Part shown: positions 16,823 through 26,095 of the stretch, in pieces
How positions within the stretch are numbered: the first letter of the stretch is position 1
Layout of the letters: every line of letters begins with the position of its first letter
NCBI RefSeq assembly: GCF_001421765.1
Contig: NZ_LMLA01000007.1
Span: forward strand, 124,355 to 188,354
DNA from: Sphingomonas sp. Leaf32
GTDB lineage: Bacteria; Pseudomonadota; Alphaproteobacteria; Sphingomonadales; Sphingomonadaceae
Direction: 5' to 3'
DNA length: 64,000 nucleotides
The notes under the pieces: model-generated
What the model saw: the letters and a program-made list of their open reading frames with translations, nothing else
Database searches by the model: none
What the model was told of the DNA's origin: nothing
Made by a program: the position numbers and the translations under genes

Positions 16823-19330
16823 ATGAAACCGGTTACGATGTTATTGCTGGGATCGGCCCTGGCCATGGGCGTGCTGCCCGCCGCCGCGCAGACCGTGCCC
16901 GCGCCGCCCCCCGCCGCGACGGTCCATCCCGACCTCTGGCCGCGGGCGAGCTGGCCGTACAAGGCCGATCCGGCGATCGAGGCGCGTATCGCCGACCTGC
17001 TCAAGCGGATGACGCTGGAGGAAAAGGTCGGGCAGGTCGTGCAGGGCGACATCGCCAGCCTGACGCCCGAGGATGTGAAGCGCTATCATCTCGGCTCGGT
17101 GTTGAACGGCGGCAACTCCGCGCCGAACAACGACGAATTCGCCCCCGCGTCCGAATGGCTGAAGCTCGCCGACCGCTTCTATGCGGCGTCGGTGGACAAG
17201 TCGGACGGTGGTGTCGGCATCCCCGTCATCTGGGGCACCGATGCGGTGCACGGCCACAGCAACATCGTCGGCGCGACGCTGTTCCCGCACAATGTCGGGC
17301 TGGGCGCGATGCACGACCCGGCGCTGATGCGCAAAATCGCGCAGGCGACGGCGGCCGAAATCCGCGCGACCGGCATCGAATGGACCTTCGCGCCCACGAT
17401 CACCGTGCCGCAGGACCTGCGCTGGGGCCGCGCGTATGAAGGCTATTCGTCCGATCCGAAGCTGGTGGCGGGCTATGTCACCCAGTTCATCGAAGGGCTG
17501 CAGGGCGCCCCCGGTTCGACCAACCAGTTGAAGGGACCGTACGTCCTCGCCTCGACCAAGCATTTCCTGGCCGATGGCGGCACGTTCGGCGGACAGGATC
17601 AGGGCGACGCGAAGATTTCCGAAACCCAGCTGCGCGACATCCACGGCACGCCCTATGTCTCGGCGATCAATGCCGGCGTGCAGACGGTCATGGCCAGCTT
17701 CAGCAGCTGGAACGGCGAAAAGATCACCGGGCACAAGGGCCTGATGACCGATGTGCTCAAGAAGCGCATGGGCTTTGGCGGGTTCATCGTCAGCGACTGG
17801 AACGCCCACGGCCAGGTCGCGGGCTGCACCAACGCATCGTGCCCGCGCGCGATCAACGCCGGCCTCGACATGTATATGGCGCCCGACAGCTGGAAGCCGA
17901 TCTGGGAAAACCTCGTCAAGCAGGTCAAGTCGGGCGAAGTCCCGATGAGCCGCCTCGACGATGCCGTGTCCAACGTCCTGCGCGTCAAGCTGCGCGCCGG
18001 CCTGTTCGAAGCGGGCAAGCCCTCGTCGCGGCCGCTGTCGGGCAAGTTCGACCTGCTCGGCAGCCCCGAACACCGCGCGATCGCGCGCGAAGCGGTGGCG
18101 AAGTCGCTGGTGCTGCTCAAGAACAACGGCTCGCTGCTGCCGATCAAGGCCGGCGCGCGCGTGCTGGTTGCGGGTGACGGCGCCGACGACGTCGCGCGTC
18201 AGTCGGGCGGCTGGACGCTGACGTGGCAGGGGACGGGCATCGACCCGAAATATTTCCCCGGCGCGACCTCTATCTATCAGGGGATCGACGCGGCGGCGAA
18301 GGCGGCGGGCGGTTCGGCCACGCTGTCGGCGGACGGCAGCTTTACCGGCGCGAAGCCCGATGCCGCGATCGTCGTGTTCGGCGAAACGCCCTATGCCGAG
18401 TTCCAGGGCGACATCAAGACGCTGCAACTGCGCCCCGAACTGCGCCAACCCATCGAAACGATGAAAAAGCTGAAGGCGCAGGGCATTCCCGTCGTCGCCG
18501 TCATGCTGACCGGTCGTCCGCTGTTCGTGAACGCCGCGATCAACGCCGCCGACGCCTTCGTCGTCGCGTGGCTGCCCGGTTCGGAAGGGGCGGGTATCGC
18601 CGACGTGCTGCTCAAGGACCGCAGCGGCAAGGCGAAGCGCGACTTCACCGGCACGCTGTCCTTTGCCTGGCCGGCGACCGCCGACGCCACCGGTCCGACC
18701 CAGTTCCCGCTCGGTTACGGCCTGACCGGGGCTGCCCGCACGACCGTGCCCGCGCTGTCGGAAGACCCGAAGGTCGCGGAGGTCGATGCCGGCGACGTAT
18801 TCATGGACAAGGGCCTGCCCGCGACCGCATGGTCGCTGGAGGTCGGCGGCGCCGGCACCGGCGGCAACACCCGCATCACCACCGTGCCTGCGCAATCGGG
18901 CGGCGGCCGGGTCAAGGTCACCGCGACCGACCACGGCGTTCAGGAAGGCGCGCGCCGCTTCGTCGTCGACGGCACCGGCCCGGCACAGATCGTGCTGAGT
19001 ACCCAGTCGCCGGTCGATCTGACCCGCCAGACCAATGGCGATGTCATGCTGGTGTCGACGATGCGCGTCGACGCCGCCCCGACCAGGCCGGTCACGCTGT
19101 CGCTGCGCAGCGGACCCGGCAATGGCCAGGTGGCGCTCGGCCGGATGGAGCCGCTGGGCGTCGGCCAGTGGAAGACACTGGGCGTGCCGCTCAAATGCTT
19201 CGGCGGCAATGTGAACATGGGCAAGGTCGACACGCCGTTCGTGCTGGCGACCGACGGCGCGCTGAGCGTCAGCGTGGCACGGGTGGCGCTGGGCACCACG
19301 GCCGACGTCAAGCTGAGCTGCCCGAAATAA
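16823..19330 (+). CDS. Glycoside hydrolase family 3 exo-beta-glucosidase
   Basis: An 835-aa exported enzyme that removes terminal beta-linked glucose from glucans. Signal peptide MKPVTMLLLGSALAMGVLPA precedes the GH3 barrel (RMTLEEKVGQVVQGD, DAVHGHSNIVGATLFPHN, ASTKHFLADG). The catalytic nucleophile is the aspartate of GFIVSDWNA near residue 325. A second alpha/beta domain (SLVLLKNNGSLLPI, VVFGETPYAE) supplies the acid/base region, and residues ~650-835 form a beta-sandwich like that of ExoP-type enzymes. ATG 16823 lies 6 nt after GGGGAGAG; GTG 16820 is in frame. Divergent from the ROK repressor that probably controls it. Confidence 0.92.
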   Translation: MKPVTMLLLGSALAMGVLPAAAQTVPAPPPAATVHPDLWPRASWPYKADPAIEARIADLLKRMTLEEKVGQVVQGDIASLTPEDVKRYHLGSVLNGGNSAPNNDEFAPASEWLKLADRFYAASVDKSDGGVGIPVIWGTDAVHGHSNIVGATLFPHNVGLGAMHDPALMRKIAQATAAEIRATGIEWTFAPTITVPQDLRWGRAYEGYSSDPKLVAGYVTQFIEGLQGAPGSTNQLKGPYVLASTKHFLADGGTFGGQDQGDAKISETQLRDIHGTPYVSAINAGVQTVMASFSSWNGEKITGHKGLMTDVLKKRMGFGGFIVSDWNAHGQVAGCTNASCPRAINAGLDMYMAPDSWKPIWENLVKQVKSGEVPMSRLDDAVSNVLRVKLRAGLFEAGKPSSRPLSGKFDLLGSPEHRAIAREAVAKSLVLLKNNGSLLPIKAGARVLVAGDGADDVARQSGGWTLTWQGTGIDPKYFPGATSIYQGIDAAAKAAGGSATLSADGSFTGAKPDAAIVVFGETPYAEFQGDIKTLQLRPELRQPIETMKKLKAQGIPVVAVMLTGRPLFVNAAINAADAFVVAWLPGSEGAGIADVLLKDRSGKAKRDFTGTLSFAWPATADATGPTQFPLGYGLTGAARTTVPALSEDPKVAEVDAGDVFMDKGLPATAWSLEVGGAGTGGNTRITTVPAQSGGGRVKVTATDHGVQEGARRFVVDGTGPAQIVLSTQSPVDLTRQTNGDVMLVSTMRVDAAPTRPVTLSLRSGPGNGQVALGRMEPLGVGQWKTLGVPLKCFGGNVNMGKVDTPFVLATDGALSVSVARVALGTTADVKLSCPK

Positions 19331-19332
19331 CA

Positions 19333-19469
19333 GATCCTCCCCGGCACGGGGAGGGGGACCGCCGCGAAGCGGTGGTGGAGGGGGGGCGCCCGCATACGGT
19401 AAGGTTGCGTTGCGCCGACGACCCCCTCCACCAGCTTCGCTAGTCCCCCTCCCCGTGCCGGGGAGGATT
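19333..19469. repeat. 137-bp inverted repeat with nested CTCCCCGGCACGGGGAG palindromes
   Basis: The two ends each hold TCCTCCCCGGCACGGGGAGG-type palindromes (left) and its inverse (right). Inner arms pair CCACCGCTTCGCGGCGG-like and GTGGTGGAGGGGG/CCCCCTCCACCAG sequences, with moderate mismatches. It fills the gap between GH3 and the carboxylesterase. A minimal copy of the same palindrome is at 60597-60619. Confidence 0.75.
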
Positions 19470-19509
19470 TGCTACTCGCACACCCGCGACAACACATAGG
19501 GGCATGGCG

Positions 19510-21009
19510 ATGAAGGCAATCTGGGCATCTCTCCTACTGGCCACGGCCACCCCCGCCACCGCACAGGAAGCCACCCCGACCGCCGCCCCGGCCCCGCCCC
19601 GCGTCTCCGTGTCCGGTGGCATCGTCGAGGGCAGGGCGGAAGCCGATCGCGTCCTGTTTCGCGGCATCCCCTTCGCCGCGCCGCCGCTGGGGGCCAATCG
19701 CTGGCGCGAACCGCAGCCGGTGGTCGAATGGACCGGCATCCGCGCGACGACCGCCCGCGCGCCTGCCTGCCTCCAGAACGATTATGGCTGGAACCGCGGC
19801 GACCATGTATTCGCCAGCGAAGACTGCCTGACGCTCGACATCGGAACGCCTGCGCTTGCGGGCAAGCGTCCGGTGATCGTGTGGATTCACGGCGGTAGCA
19901 ACCGCGCCGGGTCGGCGGGCGACATGGCGTTCTCCTCGATCGGCAAGCGCGGTGTGGTGGTCGTCGCGGTCCAGTATCGACTAGGCATCTTCGGCTTCCT
20001 GCCCCACCGCGCGCTCGCCGCCGAGGCCGGCGGGACCAGCGGCAATTACGGCCTGATGGATCAGATCGCGGCGCTGCGCTGGGTCCGCGACAATATCGCC
20101 AAGTTCGGCGGTGATCCCGATAACGTCACCATCGCCGGGGAAAGCGCGGGGTCGCAGGACGTGTCGCTGCTCCTCGCCTCGCCGCTCGCGCGCGGGCTGT
20201 TCGCCAAGGCGGCGATGGAATCGGGCACGCCCGGCTTCGGCCTGCCGTGGCGGCCGCTGAAAGAGGCATTCCGCATCGGCGATCAGCTCGATGTGCTGCT
20301 TGGGGTCCGGGGCAGCGCGGCGCTCCGCACCGCATCGCCCGCCGCATTGCTGGCGGCCGACCTCAAGCTGCACGATGCGAAGCTGACCGCCGACGATTAT
20401 CTCTATCTGCGCACGACGATCGACGGCGCGGTGCTGCCCGACACGCCCGACCGGCTGTTCGTCACCGCGCCCAAGCGCCCGGTCATCATCGGCAGCAACA
20501 TGCTCGAACTCGACATGCCCGGCGGGCGTCCGGCGCGCGACGGGTTCGTCGACCTGTCGTTCGGCGACAAGGCGGAGGAGGCGCGGACCTTCTACCGGCT
20601 CGACGATGCCGATCCGCTGCCCCATCCGCGTCTGGGCACCCGCGACCAGCAGATCGCAACCGACGCGACCTTCCGCTGCCCGGCGAACACGCTCGCCAAT
20701 CTCCTCGCCACCCGCAACTGGCCGGTATGGCGCTATGAGTTCGATCTCGCCCGCGACGGGGGCACGGGGCCGACGACCCATGCGGCGGAGATCGACTATA
20801 TCTTCAACGACCGCCGCGCCGGGCCGGTGTGGATGCAGGATTACTGGGTCGCCTTCGCCACGACCGGCGACCCCAATGGTGACGGCCGCCCGGCCTGGAC
20901 CCGCAGCGCCCGGGGCAAGCCCGCCAACCTCCTGTTCGACGCCCGTGGCGCTACCCCGCGCGACGGCGACATCCGCCCCGAAATCTGCCGCCTGCAAGGA
21001 TCGCTATGA
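19510..21009 (+). CDS. Type-B carboxylesterase
   Basis: A 499-aa exported alpha/beta hydrolase. Signal peptide MKAIWASLLLATATPATAQ; the type-B signatures EDCLTLDI and PVIVWIHGGSNRAGS; VTIAGESAGSQDVSLLL with the nucleophile serine near residue 211; the general base histidine is in THAAEIDYIF. Substrate is unknown; its place next to a GH3 enzyme and an SGNH esterase suggests removal of acyl groups from plant polysaccharide or glycosides. Start ATG 19510 has AGGGG at 7 nt; ATG 19504 is also in frame. It overlaps the next gene by 4 nt (ATGA). Confidence 0.88.
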   Translation: MKAIWASLLLATATPATAQEATPTAAPAPPRVSVSGGIVEGRAEADRVLFRGIPFAAPPLGANRWREPQPVVEWTGIRATTARAPACLQNDYGWNRGDHVFASEDCLTLDIGTPALAGKRPVIVWIHGGSNRAGSAGDMAFSSIGKRGVVVVAVQYRLGIFGFLPHRALAAEAGGTSGNYGLMDQIAALRWVRDNIAKFGGDPDNVTIAGESAGSQDVSLLLASPLARGLFAKAAMESGTPGFGLPWRPLKEAFRIGDQLDVLLGVRGSAALRTASPAALLAADLKLHDAKLTADDYLYLRTTIDGAVLPDTPDRLFVTAPKRPVIIGSNMLELDMPGGRPARDGFVDLSFGDKAEEARTFYRLDDADPLPHPRLGTRDQQIATDATFRCPANTLANLLATRNWPVWRYEFDLARDGGTGPTTHAAEIDYIFNDRRAGPVWMQDYWVAFATTGDPNGDGRPAWTRSARGKPANLLFDARGATPRDGDIRPEICRLQGSL

Positions 21010-21740
21010 CCCCCGATCGTCGCCATTTCCTCGGCCTTGCCGCCGGGGCCGCCCTGCTCCCCGCCACGTCTCACGCCGCGCAGGAGGAAAGCTGGGAGGT
21101 GAAGCACCAGCGGCAGCTCGCCACCGACTGGCCGTGGCTCGGCCGCTATGCCGCCGACAATGCCGCGCTCGCCGCGTCGGGGGTGAAAACCGACATCGTG
21201 TTCATGGGCGATTCGATCACCGAAGGATGGCGCGGCAACCGCCCCGCCTTCTTCCGCCCCGGTCGGGTGGGGCGCGGGATCAGCGGCCAGACGACGCCGC
21301 AGATGGTGCTGCGGATGATGGCCGACGTCGTCGCCCATCGCCCGCGCTACGTCCACATCATGGCCGGCACCAACGACATCGCCGGCAATACCGGGCCAAT
21401 GACGCCGGCGCAGACGCACGACAACCTGGCGATGATGGTGATGATCGCGCGAGACGCCGGCATCGGCGTGCTGCTCGCCAGCGTACCGCCGGCGGACGGC
21501 TTTCCGTGGCGACCGGGCCTCGCCACCGTCGAACCGATCCGCGCGATCAATGCGTGGGCGAAGGACTATGCCGCCAGGCATCGCGTGACCTTCGTCGACT
21601 ATACCCCGGCGCTCGCGACCCCTGCCGGTGCGATGCGGCCGGGCTTCGCCGACGACGGCGTCCACCCGACCCCGGCCGGCTATGCCGCGATGGAAAAGCT
21701 GCTGACTCCGATCCTGCGCGCGAAGGGGTTGCCGACCTGA
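21006..21740 (+). CDS. SGNH/GDSL-family esterase with Tat signal
   Basis: A 244-aa hydrolase exported by the Tat route: the twin-arginine motif DRRHFLG opens the signal peptide, ending near SHAA (residue 24). SGNH blocks are all present: block I FMGDSITEGW (Ser70), block II with the conserved glycine in GRGISGQTT, block III AGTNDI, and block V DDGVHPT (Asp217, His220). It most resembles platelet-activating-factor acetylhydrolase-like deacetylases that remove acetyl groups from carbohydrates. Translationally coupled to the carboxylesterase by ATGA overlap. Confidence 0.88.
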   Translation: MTPDRRHFLGLAAGAALLPATSHAAQEESWEVKHQRQLATDWPWLGRYAADNAALAASGVKTDIVFMGDSITEGWRGNRPAFFRPGRVGRGISGQTTPQMVLRMMADVVAHRPRYVHIMAGTNDIAGNTGPMTPAQTHDNLAMMVMIARDAGIGVLLASVPPADGFPWRPGLATVEPIRAINAWAKDYAARHRVTFVDYTPALATPAGAMRPGFADDGVHPTPAGYAAMEKLLTPILRAKGLPT

Positions 21741-21893
21741 CGGGCGCGATACTGGATTGCGTCGCCCAAGCTGAACGAACCCGCCCAACCCGCGACAATC
21801 CGACACAACTTTCGCCATTTCGCGACAAACCCCTGCGACAAGCGTTCGCCATTTTCACGGTCGACCAATGTGGTTCGATACAGGAGAAGAGGG

Positions 21894-22226
21894 ATGAAGA
21901 AGTTCGCACTGATGCTCGCCGGCCTCGGCGTCGCGATGACCGCTCTGCCCGCCGCCGCCCAGCCGTGGCAGTCGGTCAACCAGCGCCAGGCGCAGATCGA
22001 ACGTCGCATCGACCAGGGTATCCGCAGCGGCGCGCTTAGTCGGCGTGAAGCGGTGAACCTGCGCGGCGAATTCCGCCAGATCGCCCGGCTCGAACAGCGC
22101 TATCGCCGCTCGAACGGCCTGTCGATGCAGGAACGCCGCGACCTCGACCGCCGCTTCGACGCGCTATCGTACAAGGTCCGCGTCGACAGGAACGACCGCA
22201 ACGGTCGTCCGGGCTATCGGCGCTGA
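21894..22226 (+). CDS. Small secreted helical protein, unrecognised function
   Basis: A 110-aa exported protein. Signal peptide MKKFALMLAGLGVAMTALPA-AAQ, then a basic, arginine- and glutamine-rich helical region (NQRQAQIERRIDQGIRSG, LSRREAVNLRGEFRQI). This looks like the small periplasmic proteins common in sphingomonads whose role is unknown. Shine-Dalgarno GAGAAGAGGG lies just before the ATG. AT-rich DNA before it (21775-21880) is a likely promoter region. Confidence 0.65.
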   Translation: MKKFALMLAGLGVAMTALPAAAQPWQSVNQRQAQIERRIDQGIRSGALSRREAVNLRGEFRQIARLEQRYRRSNGLSMQERRDLDRRFDALSYKVRVDRNDRNGRPGYRR

Positions 22227-22244
22227 TGTAGAACATCGAACCCA

Positions 22245-22416
22245 GCCGTTCGTACTGAGTAGGGGCTGAGTCCTTCGACTGCTTGCCTGCGGCAGGCGCT
22301 CAGGACAGGCTTCGGTGCTGTGCACCGAAGTCGAAGACCCGTATCGAAGTACCTGCCACCAGCGGTCCTTCGATACGCCATTCCGACAAGCTCAATGGCT
22401 ACTCAGGACGAACGGT
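22245..22416. repeat. Short palindromic element of the GIY-YIG-associated family (copy 1)
   Basis: Ends are CCGTTCGTACTGAGTAGGGG and the inverted GCTACTCAGGACGAACGG. Read on the minus strand it carries GTATCGAAGGACCG, then a short centre ending GCAGGTACTTCGATAC: the same arms that flank the GIY-YIG gene at 55342-55720, but without the gene. This copy has about 50 extra bases in the left part, including a GCCTGC/GCAGGC palindrome. It lies between the small secreted protein and the ROK kinase, which converge. Confidence 0.8.
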
Positions 22417-22436
22417 GTGGGACTATCCTCCGGCCG

Positions 22437-23324
22437 CTATCCCCCCGCGACGAACGCGCCGATCAGCCCCGCTTCGTCGCCCAGCCGGCCGGCCATGACC
22501 ACCGGCGTCGTGACAGGGATCAGCAGGTTCGCGCGCACCCTTGCATCGAGCGCCGCGATCAGCCCGGTGGCGTTGGCCAGCCCCCCGCCGACCGGCACGA
22601 TTGTCGCCGACACCGCATGGAGCAGCATCGCGATCGGCCCGCCGATCAGGTCACAGAACCAGCCGACCGTCGCCGCCGCCCGCACATTCCCCGCATCCGC
22701 GCCTTGCGTGATGGCGATGCTGTCGGCGTCGACGCCGTGCAGGAAATGGTGCAGCCGCTCCAGCCCGCGCGCGCTGCCGATCGTGTCGAGACACCCCCGC
22801 CGCCCGCAGCCGCACGCGAAGACCGGCATCGCGTGCCGCGCGAGCGGGCTGGCATGGATCACCTGCCCATGGCCCCATTCGCCGCCGATCCCGCCCGTGC
22901 CGCTGACGATCCGTCCGCGCTCGACCAGCCCGCCGCCGACCCCGGTGCCGAGGATAATGCCGAACACCCGGTCATGCCCCTGGCCCACGCCCAGCGTCGC
23001 TTCGGCCAGCACGAACGCATCGGCATCGTTCACCACCCGCACCGGCAGGCCGATCGCGCTGCCAAGGTCGTGCGCCAGCCGCCGCCCGTCGATGCACGGG
23101 ATGTTCGCGCTGGTGACGATCTCCGTCAGCGGATCGACCAGCCCGGCGGTCGCGACGCCCACCCGGTCGCACGACACCGCCTGCACCGCATCGGCGAACA
23201 CCGCGACGAACGCCGCCCAGTCGGTCACCGGCGTGGGCGTCTTGCGCCGCCAGACGATCCGCGCGTCGTCGTCGAACGCGGCGATGTCGATGAACGAACC
23301 GCCGACATCGGCGCACAACCGCAT
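22437..23324 (-). CDS. ROK-family sugar kinase (N-acetylglucosamine/glucokinase type)
   Basis: A 295-aa cytoplasmic kinase. It starts with the ATP-binding strand MRLCADVGGSFIDIAAF, has VRVVNDADAFVLAEA with the catalytic Asp, the IILGTGVGGGLVERG loop, EWGHGQVIH with the zinc/sugar histidine, and the full ROK zinc motif FACGCGRRGCLDTIGS. Sugar specificity cannot be fixed; N-acetylglucosamine, glucose or N-acetylmannosamine are possible. ATG 23324 lies 5 nt after the TAA of the M61 peptidase gene, so the two are an operon. Confidence 0.85.
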   Translation of the reverse strand: MRLCADVGGSFIDIAAFDDDARIVWRRKTPTPVTDWAAFVAVFADAVQAVSCDRVGVATAGLVDPLTEIVTSANIPCIDGRRLAHDLGSAIGLPVRVVNDADAFVLAEATLGVGQGHDRVFGIILGTGVGGGLVERGRIVSGTGGIGGEWGHGQVIHASPLARHAMPVFACGCGRRGCLDTIGSARGLERLHHFLHGVDADSIAITQGADAGNVRAAATVGWFCDLIGGPIAMLLHAVSATIVPVGGGLANATGLIAALDARVRANLLIPVTTPVVMAGRLGDEAGLIGAFVAGG

Positions 23325-23329
23325 CCCGC

Positions 23330-25201
23330 TTATTCCGCGCCCAGCCAGCCCAGGCGGAACGCCCGCTGCTGTGGCGTAGGCGTCCGCCCGACCGTCTCGC
23401 CGCGCACGATCTCCAGTGTCGGATCGGCCACCGGGGTCAGCATGGCCGTGCGCTCGATCCCGCGCTGGCGATAGCGCAACGGGGTCAGCGTACCGGGCTT
23501 GAGCGCCGCGACCCCCGCAGTCCATGCCGCCAGATCGGCGACCGGCTGTCCGCCGAGCGACAGGATCACGTCGCCGCGATCCGCGCCGGCGGCGAACAGC
23601 GGTGTGTTCTGCGCCGGCGACACGGCCAGCGTCACCCCGTCCGCCTCCTGCGTCGCATTCGTCCGCCCGATCCAGCCCTTGCCTGGGCCAGCGGCGCGCA
23701 GCACCAGCCCGGCCTGGTCCAGCAGCGGCGTGAAGTCGGGCAGGAAGCTGCCCTCGATCGTCCGGTCGAAAAACTGGTCGGCAAAGGCGCGGTCGCCGGT
23801 CAGCGTCGCCAGCGCCGTGCGCAGGTCGGCAGGGGTATAGGGCTGCTCGGTCGCGCCATGCGTCTTCCACAACAGCCGCATATAATCGTCGAGGCTCTTG
23901 CCCGGAAACCGCTGGCGCAGCTGCAGGTCGAGCGACAGGCCGATCACCGCGCCGTACGGGTAATAGGACACGAAGATGTTCGGCTCGACCGGATCGATCG
24001 CGGTGGCGGCATCTACGAACGGCGCGCGCAGGCTCATCTCCTGCGGCGATGCGTTGATCCGTGCCGCGATGCGCGCGGGGCTGTTCACCACCCCGTTCAC
24101 CATCGCCCCCATCTCGCCCAGATACTCGTCGACCGATGCCAGCCCTGCGCGGCGGATCGACAGCGGCCCGTAATAGCTGGTGAACCCTTCGGCCAGCCAC
24201 AGCGACGGCGTCGGATTGGCGCGGGTGAAGTCGAACGGCTCCAGTTCGCGCGGACGCAGCCGCTCGACGTTCCAGCTATGGAAGAACTCGTGCGCCAGCG
24301 TGCCGAGTTGGTCGTCCTTCGCCTCGGCCAGCGACCGCCGATCGGTGATGATCGTCGAGTTGCGATGCTCCATCCCGTCGCCATTCACTGACGGCCGATA
24401 ATCGGCGATGAAGGTATAGGTGCCGAAATCATAGGGGGCGGGCGCGCCGAAGATCTTGATCTCCTCGGCCACCACCTTCTTCGCCTTCTCGGTGAAGCGG
24501 TCCATGTCGGCGGCAGTGCCACCATGGTGCAGCGTCAGGCGGAACGTCTTGCCCGCCTCCTGCCATTCGCGGACCATATGGTCCGACAGCTCGGTCGGGC
24601 TGTCCATGAAATATTGCAGGTTCGGCGCCCAATAGCTGCCGGGCGCGGTCCCGGCCGGCAACTGCGTCGCGACCTTCCATGCGGGGTCGGGACTGGTGAA
24701 GCGCACGCTGATCGGCTGCGCATCGTATCCGGTCGCCCAAAGGAACGTCGCAGGCATGTTCAGATGGGCGTGGGTCGCGTCGATCTGCGCATAGGTGCCG
24801 TCGCCCCGGTCGCCGTACAGCGTGTAGCTGACCACGACCGTGCCGTCGTGACCGGCCACGCTCCAGCCATAGGGATCGGTCCGCGTGAGCTTCAGCGGTC
24901 GCCCCGCGCCATCGGTCGCGCTGACGTCATAGACGTTCTTCGCGAATTCATGGATCGCATAGCGCCCCGGCGATGAGCGCGACATCTGCACGCGTAAGGG
25001 GCCGGCCGGCACCCCGCGCCATGTCGCCACGATCTTCGCCCGGTGATGCTGCGTCTGCGGGAACGACACATCGTAGCGCACCGGCGCACTGGCCCCCGGA
25101 TCGCGCGTTGCGGCCTGTGTCGGCGCGGCCGGCGCGGTCTGCGCCACGACAGGCAGGGCGAGGCATGAGGCCAGCAACGCGGCGACCAGCGAACGAACCA
25201 T
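23330..25201 (-). CDS. M61-family glycyl aminopeptidase-like metallopeptidase with PDZ domain
   Basis: A 623-aa exported zinc peptidase. Signal peptide VRSLVAALLASCLALPVVA; an N-terminal beta domain (residues ~40-190); the zinc site HEFFHSWNVERLRP near residues 303-316 (HExxH), followed by the third ligand glutamate in LAEGFTSYYG; and a C-terminal PDZ domain (GRTNATQEADGVTLAV, GDVILSLGGQPV). This layout is that of the M61 family, which removes N-terminal glycine or alanine from peptides. Shine-Dalgarno AAGGGGA precedes ATG. First gene of a two-gene operon with the ROK kinase. Confidence 0.88.
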   Translation of the reverse strand: MVRSLVAALLASCLALPVVAQTAPAAPTQAATRDPGASAPVRYDVSFPQTQHHRAKIVATWRGVPAGPLRVQMSRSSPGRYAIHEFAKNVYDVSATDGAGRPLKLTRTDPYGWSVAGHDGTVVVSYTLYGDRGDGTYAQIDATHAHLNMPATFLWATGYDAQPISVRFTSPDPAWKVATQLPAGTAPGSYWAPNLQYFMDSPTELSDHMVREWQEAGKTFRLTLHHGGTAADMDRFTEKAKKVVAEEIKIFGAPAPYDFGTYTFIADYRPSVNGDGMEHRNSTIITDRRSLAEAKDDQLGTLAHEFFHSWNVERLRPRELEPFDFTRANPTPSLWLAEGFTSYYGPLSIRRAGLASVDEYLGEMGAMVNGVVNSPARIAARINASPQEMSLRAPFVDAATAIDPVEPNIFVSYYPYGAVIGLSLDLQLRQRFPGKSLDDYMRLLWKTHGATEQPYTPADLRTALATLTGDRAFADQFFDRTIEGSFLPDFTPLLDQAGLVLRAAGPGKGWIGRTNATQEADGVTLAVSPAQNTPLFAAGADRGDVILSLGGQPVADLAAWTAGVAALKPGTLTPLRYRQRGIERTAMLTPVADPTLEIVRGETVGRTPTPQQRAFRLGWLGAE

Positions 25202-25270
25202 GGCAATTCCCCTTCGAGTTGGGCGTGCTTGTAGCGGGCGGCGGGGGCGTTGTGGAAGGGTGGCGTGCCA

Positions 25271-26095
25271 CTAGAATCCGTAAAACGCCCGCGCCGCGCC
25301 CCCCATCAATCGCGCCCGTGCGTCGTCCGGCAACCCCGCCGTCAACGCCCGCGTCGTCGCCAGCCAGTCGCCATAATCATCGCCCGCCGCCGACAGCACC
25401 GGCCAGTCGCTGCCCCACAGCACCCGCTCCCCGAACCAGCCGAGCAGCCGTTCGACCATCCCGCCCAGTGCCAGCGGATCGGCCTCCGCCGCCTGCTCCG
25501 TCCGCAGTCCCGACAGCTTGCACCACACCGAAGGCCGCCCGGCCAGCGCCGCCATCCCCGCGTCCCAGTCCGTATCGCCCGGCGGCACCGGCTTGGCGGC
25601 ATGATCGATCACGATCGGCAGGTCGGGCCAGTGATCCGCGAACGTCGCCAGCATCCGCAGATGCCGCGGCTGCACCAGCGCATCCAGCCGCAGCCCGTTC
25701 GCGACCATCGCCGCCACCCCCCGCGCCACATCGCCCCGCAACAGCCAGTCGGTGTCGGCGATCGCCTGCACCATCGGCCTGAGGCCCAACAGCTTGGGCC
25801 GCTTGGCCAGCGCCGCGATCCGCGTCGATGCGTCCGAAGAATCCAGCGCGACCCAGCCGACCACGCCCGCAACCCACGGATCGCCCTCGGCCAGGTCCAG
25901 CAGCCAGTCGGTCTCGCGGTCGTCGGTCTGCGCCTGTACCAGCACGACCCGTTCGACCGGCGCATCGCCCATCGCCGCGCGTGCATCGGCCAGACCGTGG
26001 CTGCGATACAGAACGCCATCCGACGCCGCCGGCCAGCCATGGAACGGCGCGTCGATCCGCCACACATGCACATGCGCATCGACGATGCCCGTCAT
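25271..26095 (-). CDS. Amidohydrolase of the L-fuconolactonase/L-rhamnonolactonase group (COG3618-like)
   Basis: A 274-aa TIM-barrel metal hydrolase. It starts GIVDAHVHVWRID (HxH metal site), continues with VVGWVALDS, LPIVIDHAAKP (conserved His in strand 6) and ends with LWGSDWPVLSAAG, the aspartate motif typical of this family. These enzymes open sugar-acid lactones such as L-fucono-1,5-lactone. It lies ~20 kb from a set of L-fucose oxidation genes (46.2-49.6 kb) that lacks this step, which supports the call. ATG 26095 has GGGGGGACGGG before it. Next to, but 69 nt from, the M61 operon. Confidence 0.75.
   Translation of the reverse strand: MTGIVDAHVHVWRIDAPFHGWPAASDGVLYRSHGLADARAAMGDAPVERVVLVQAQTDDRETDWLLDLAEGDPWVAGVVGWVALDSSDASTRIAALAKRPKLLGLRPMVQAIADTDWLLRGDVARGVAAMVANGLRLDALVQPRHLRMLATFADHWPDLPIVIDHAAKPVPPGDTDWDAGMAALAGRPSVWCKLSGLRTEQAAEADPLALGGMVERLLGWFGERVLWGSDWPVLSAAGDDYGDWLATTRALTAGLPDDARARLMGGAARAFYGF

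Noticed and set aside
14689-17439. 916-codon plus-strand frame across the ROK repressor
   Set aside because: Composition is arginine-rich with no domain; it is antisense to the NTF2-like and ROK genes and overlaps GH3 in another frame.
16841-18934. 697-codon minus-strand frame across GH3
   Set aside because: A mirror frame of a well-defined GH3 gene; no motif, and typical GC-shadow composition.
23325-24200. Upstream extension of the ROK kinase frame
   Set aside because: It overlaps the M61 peptidase gene out of frame. The kinase begins with its ATP-binding strand at 23324, after a proper spacing from the peptidase stop.
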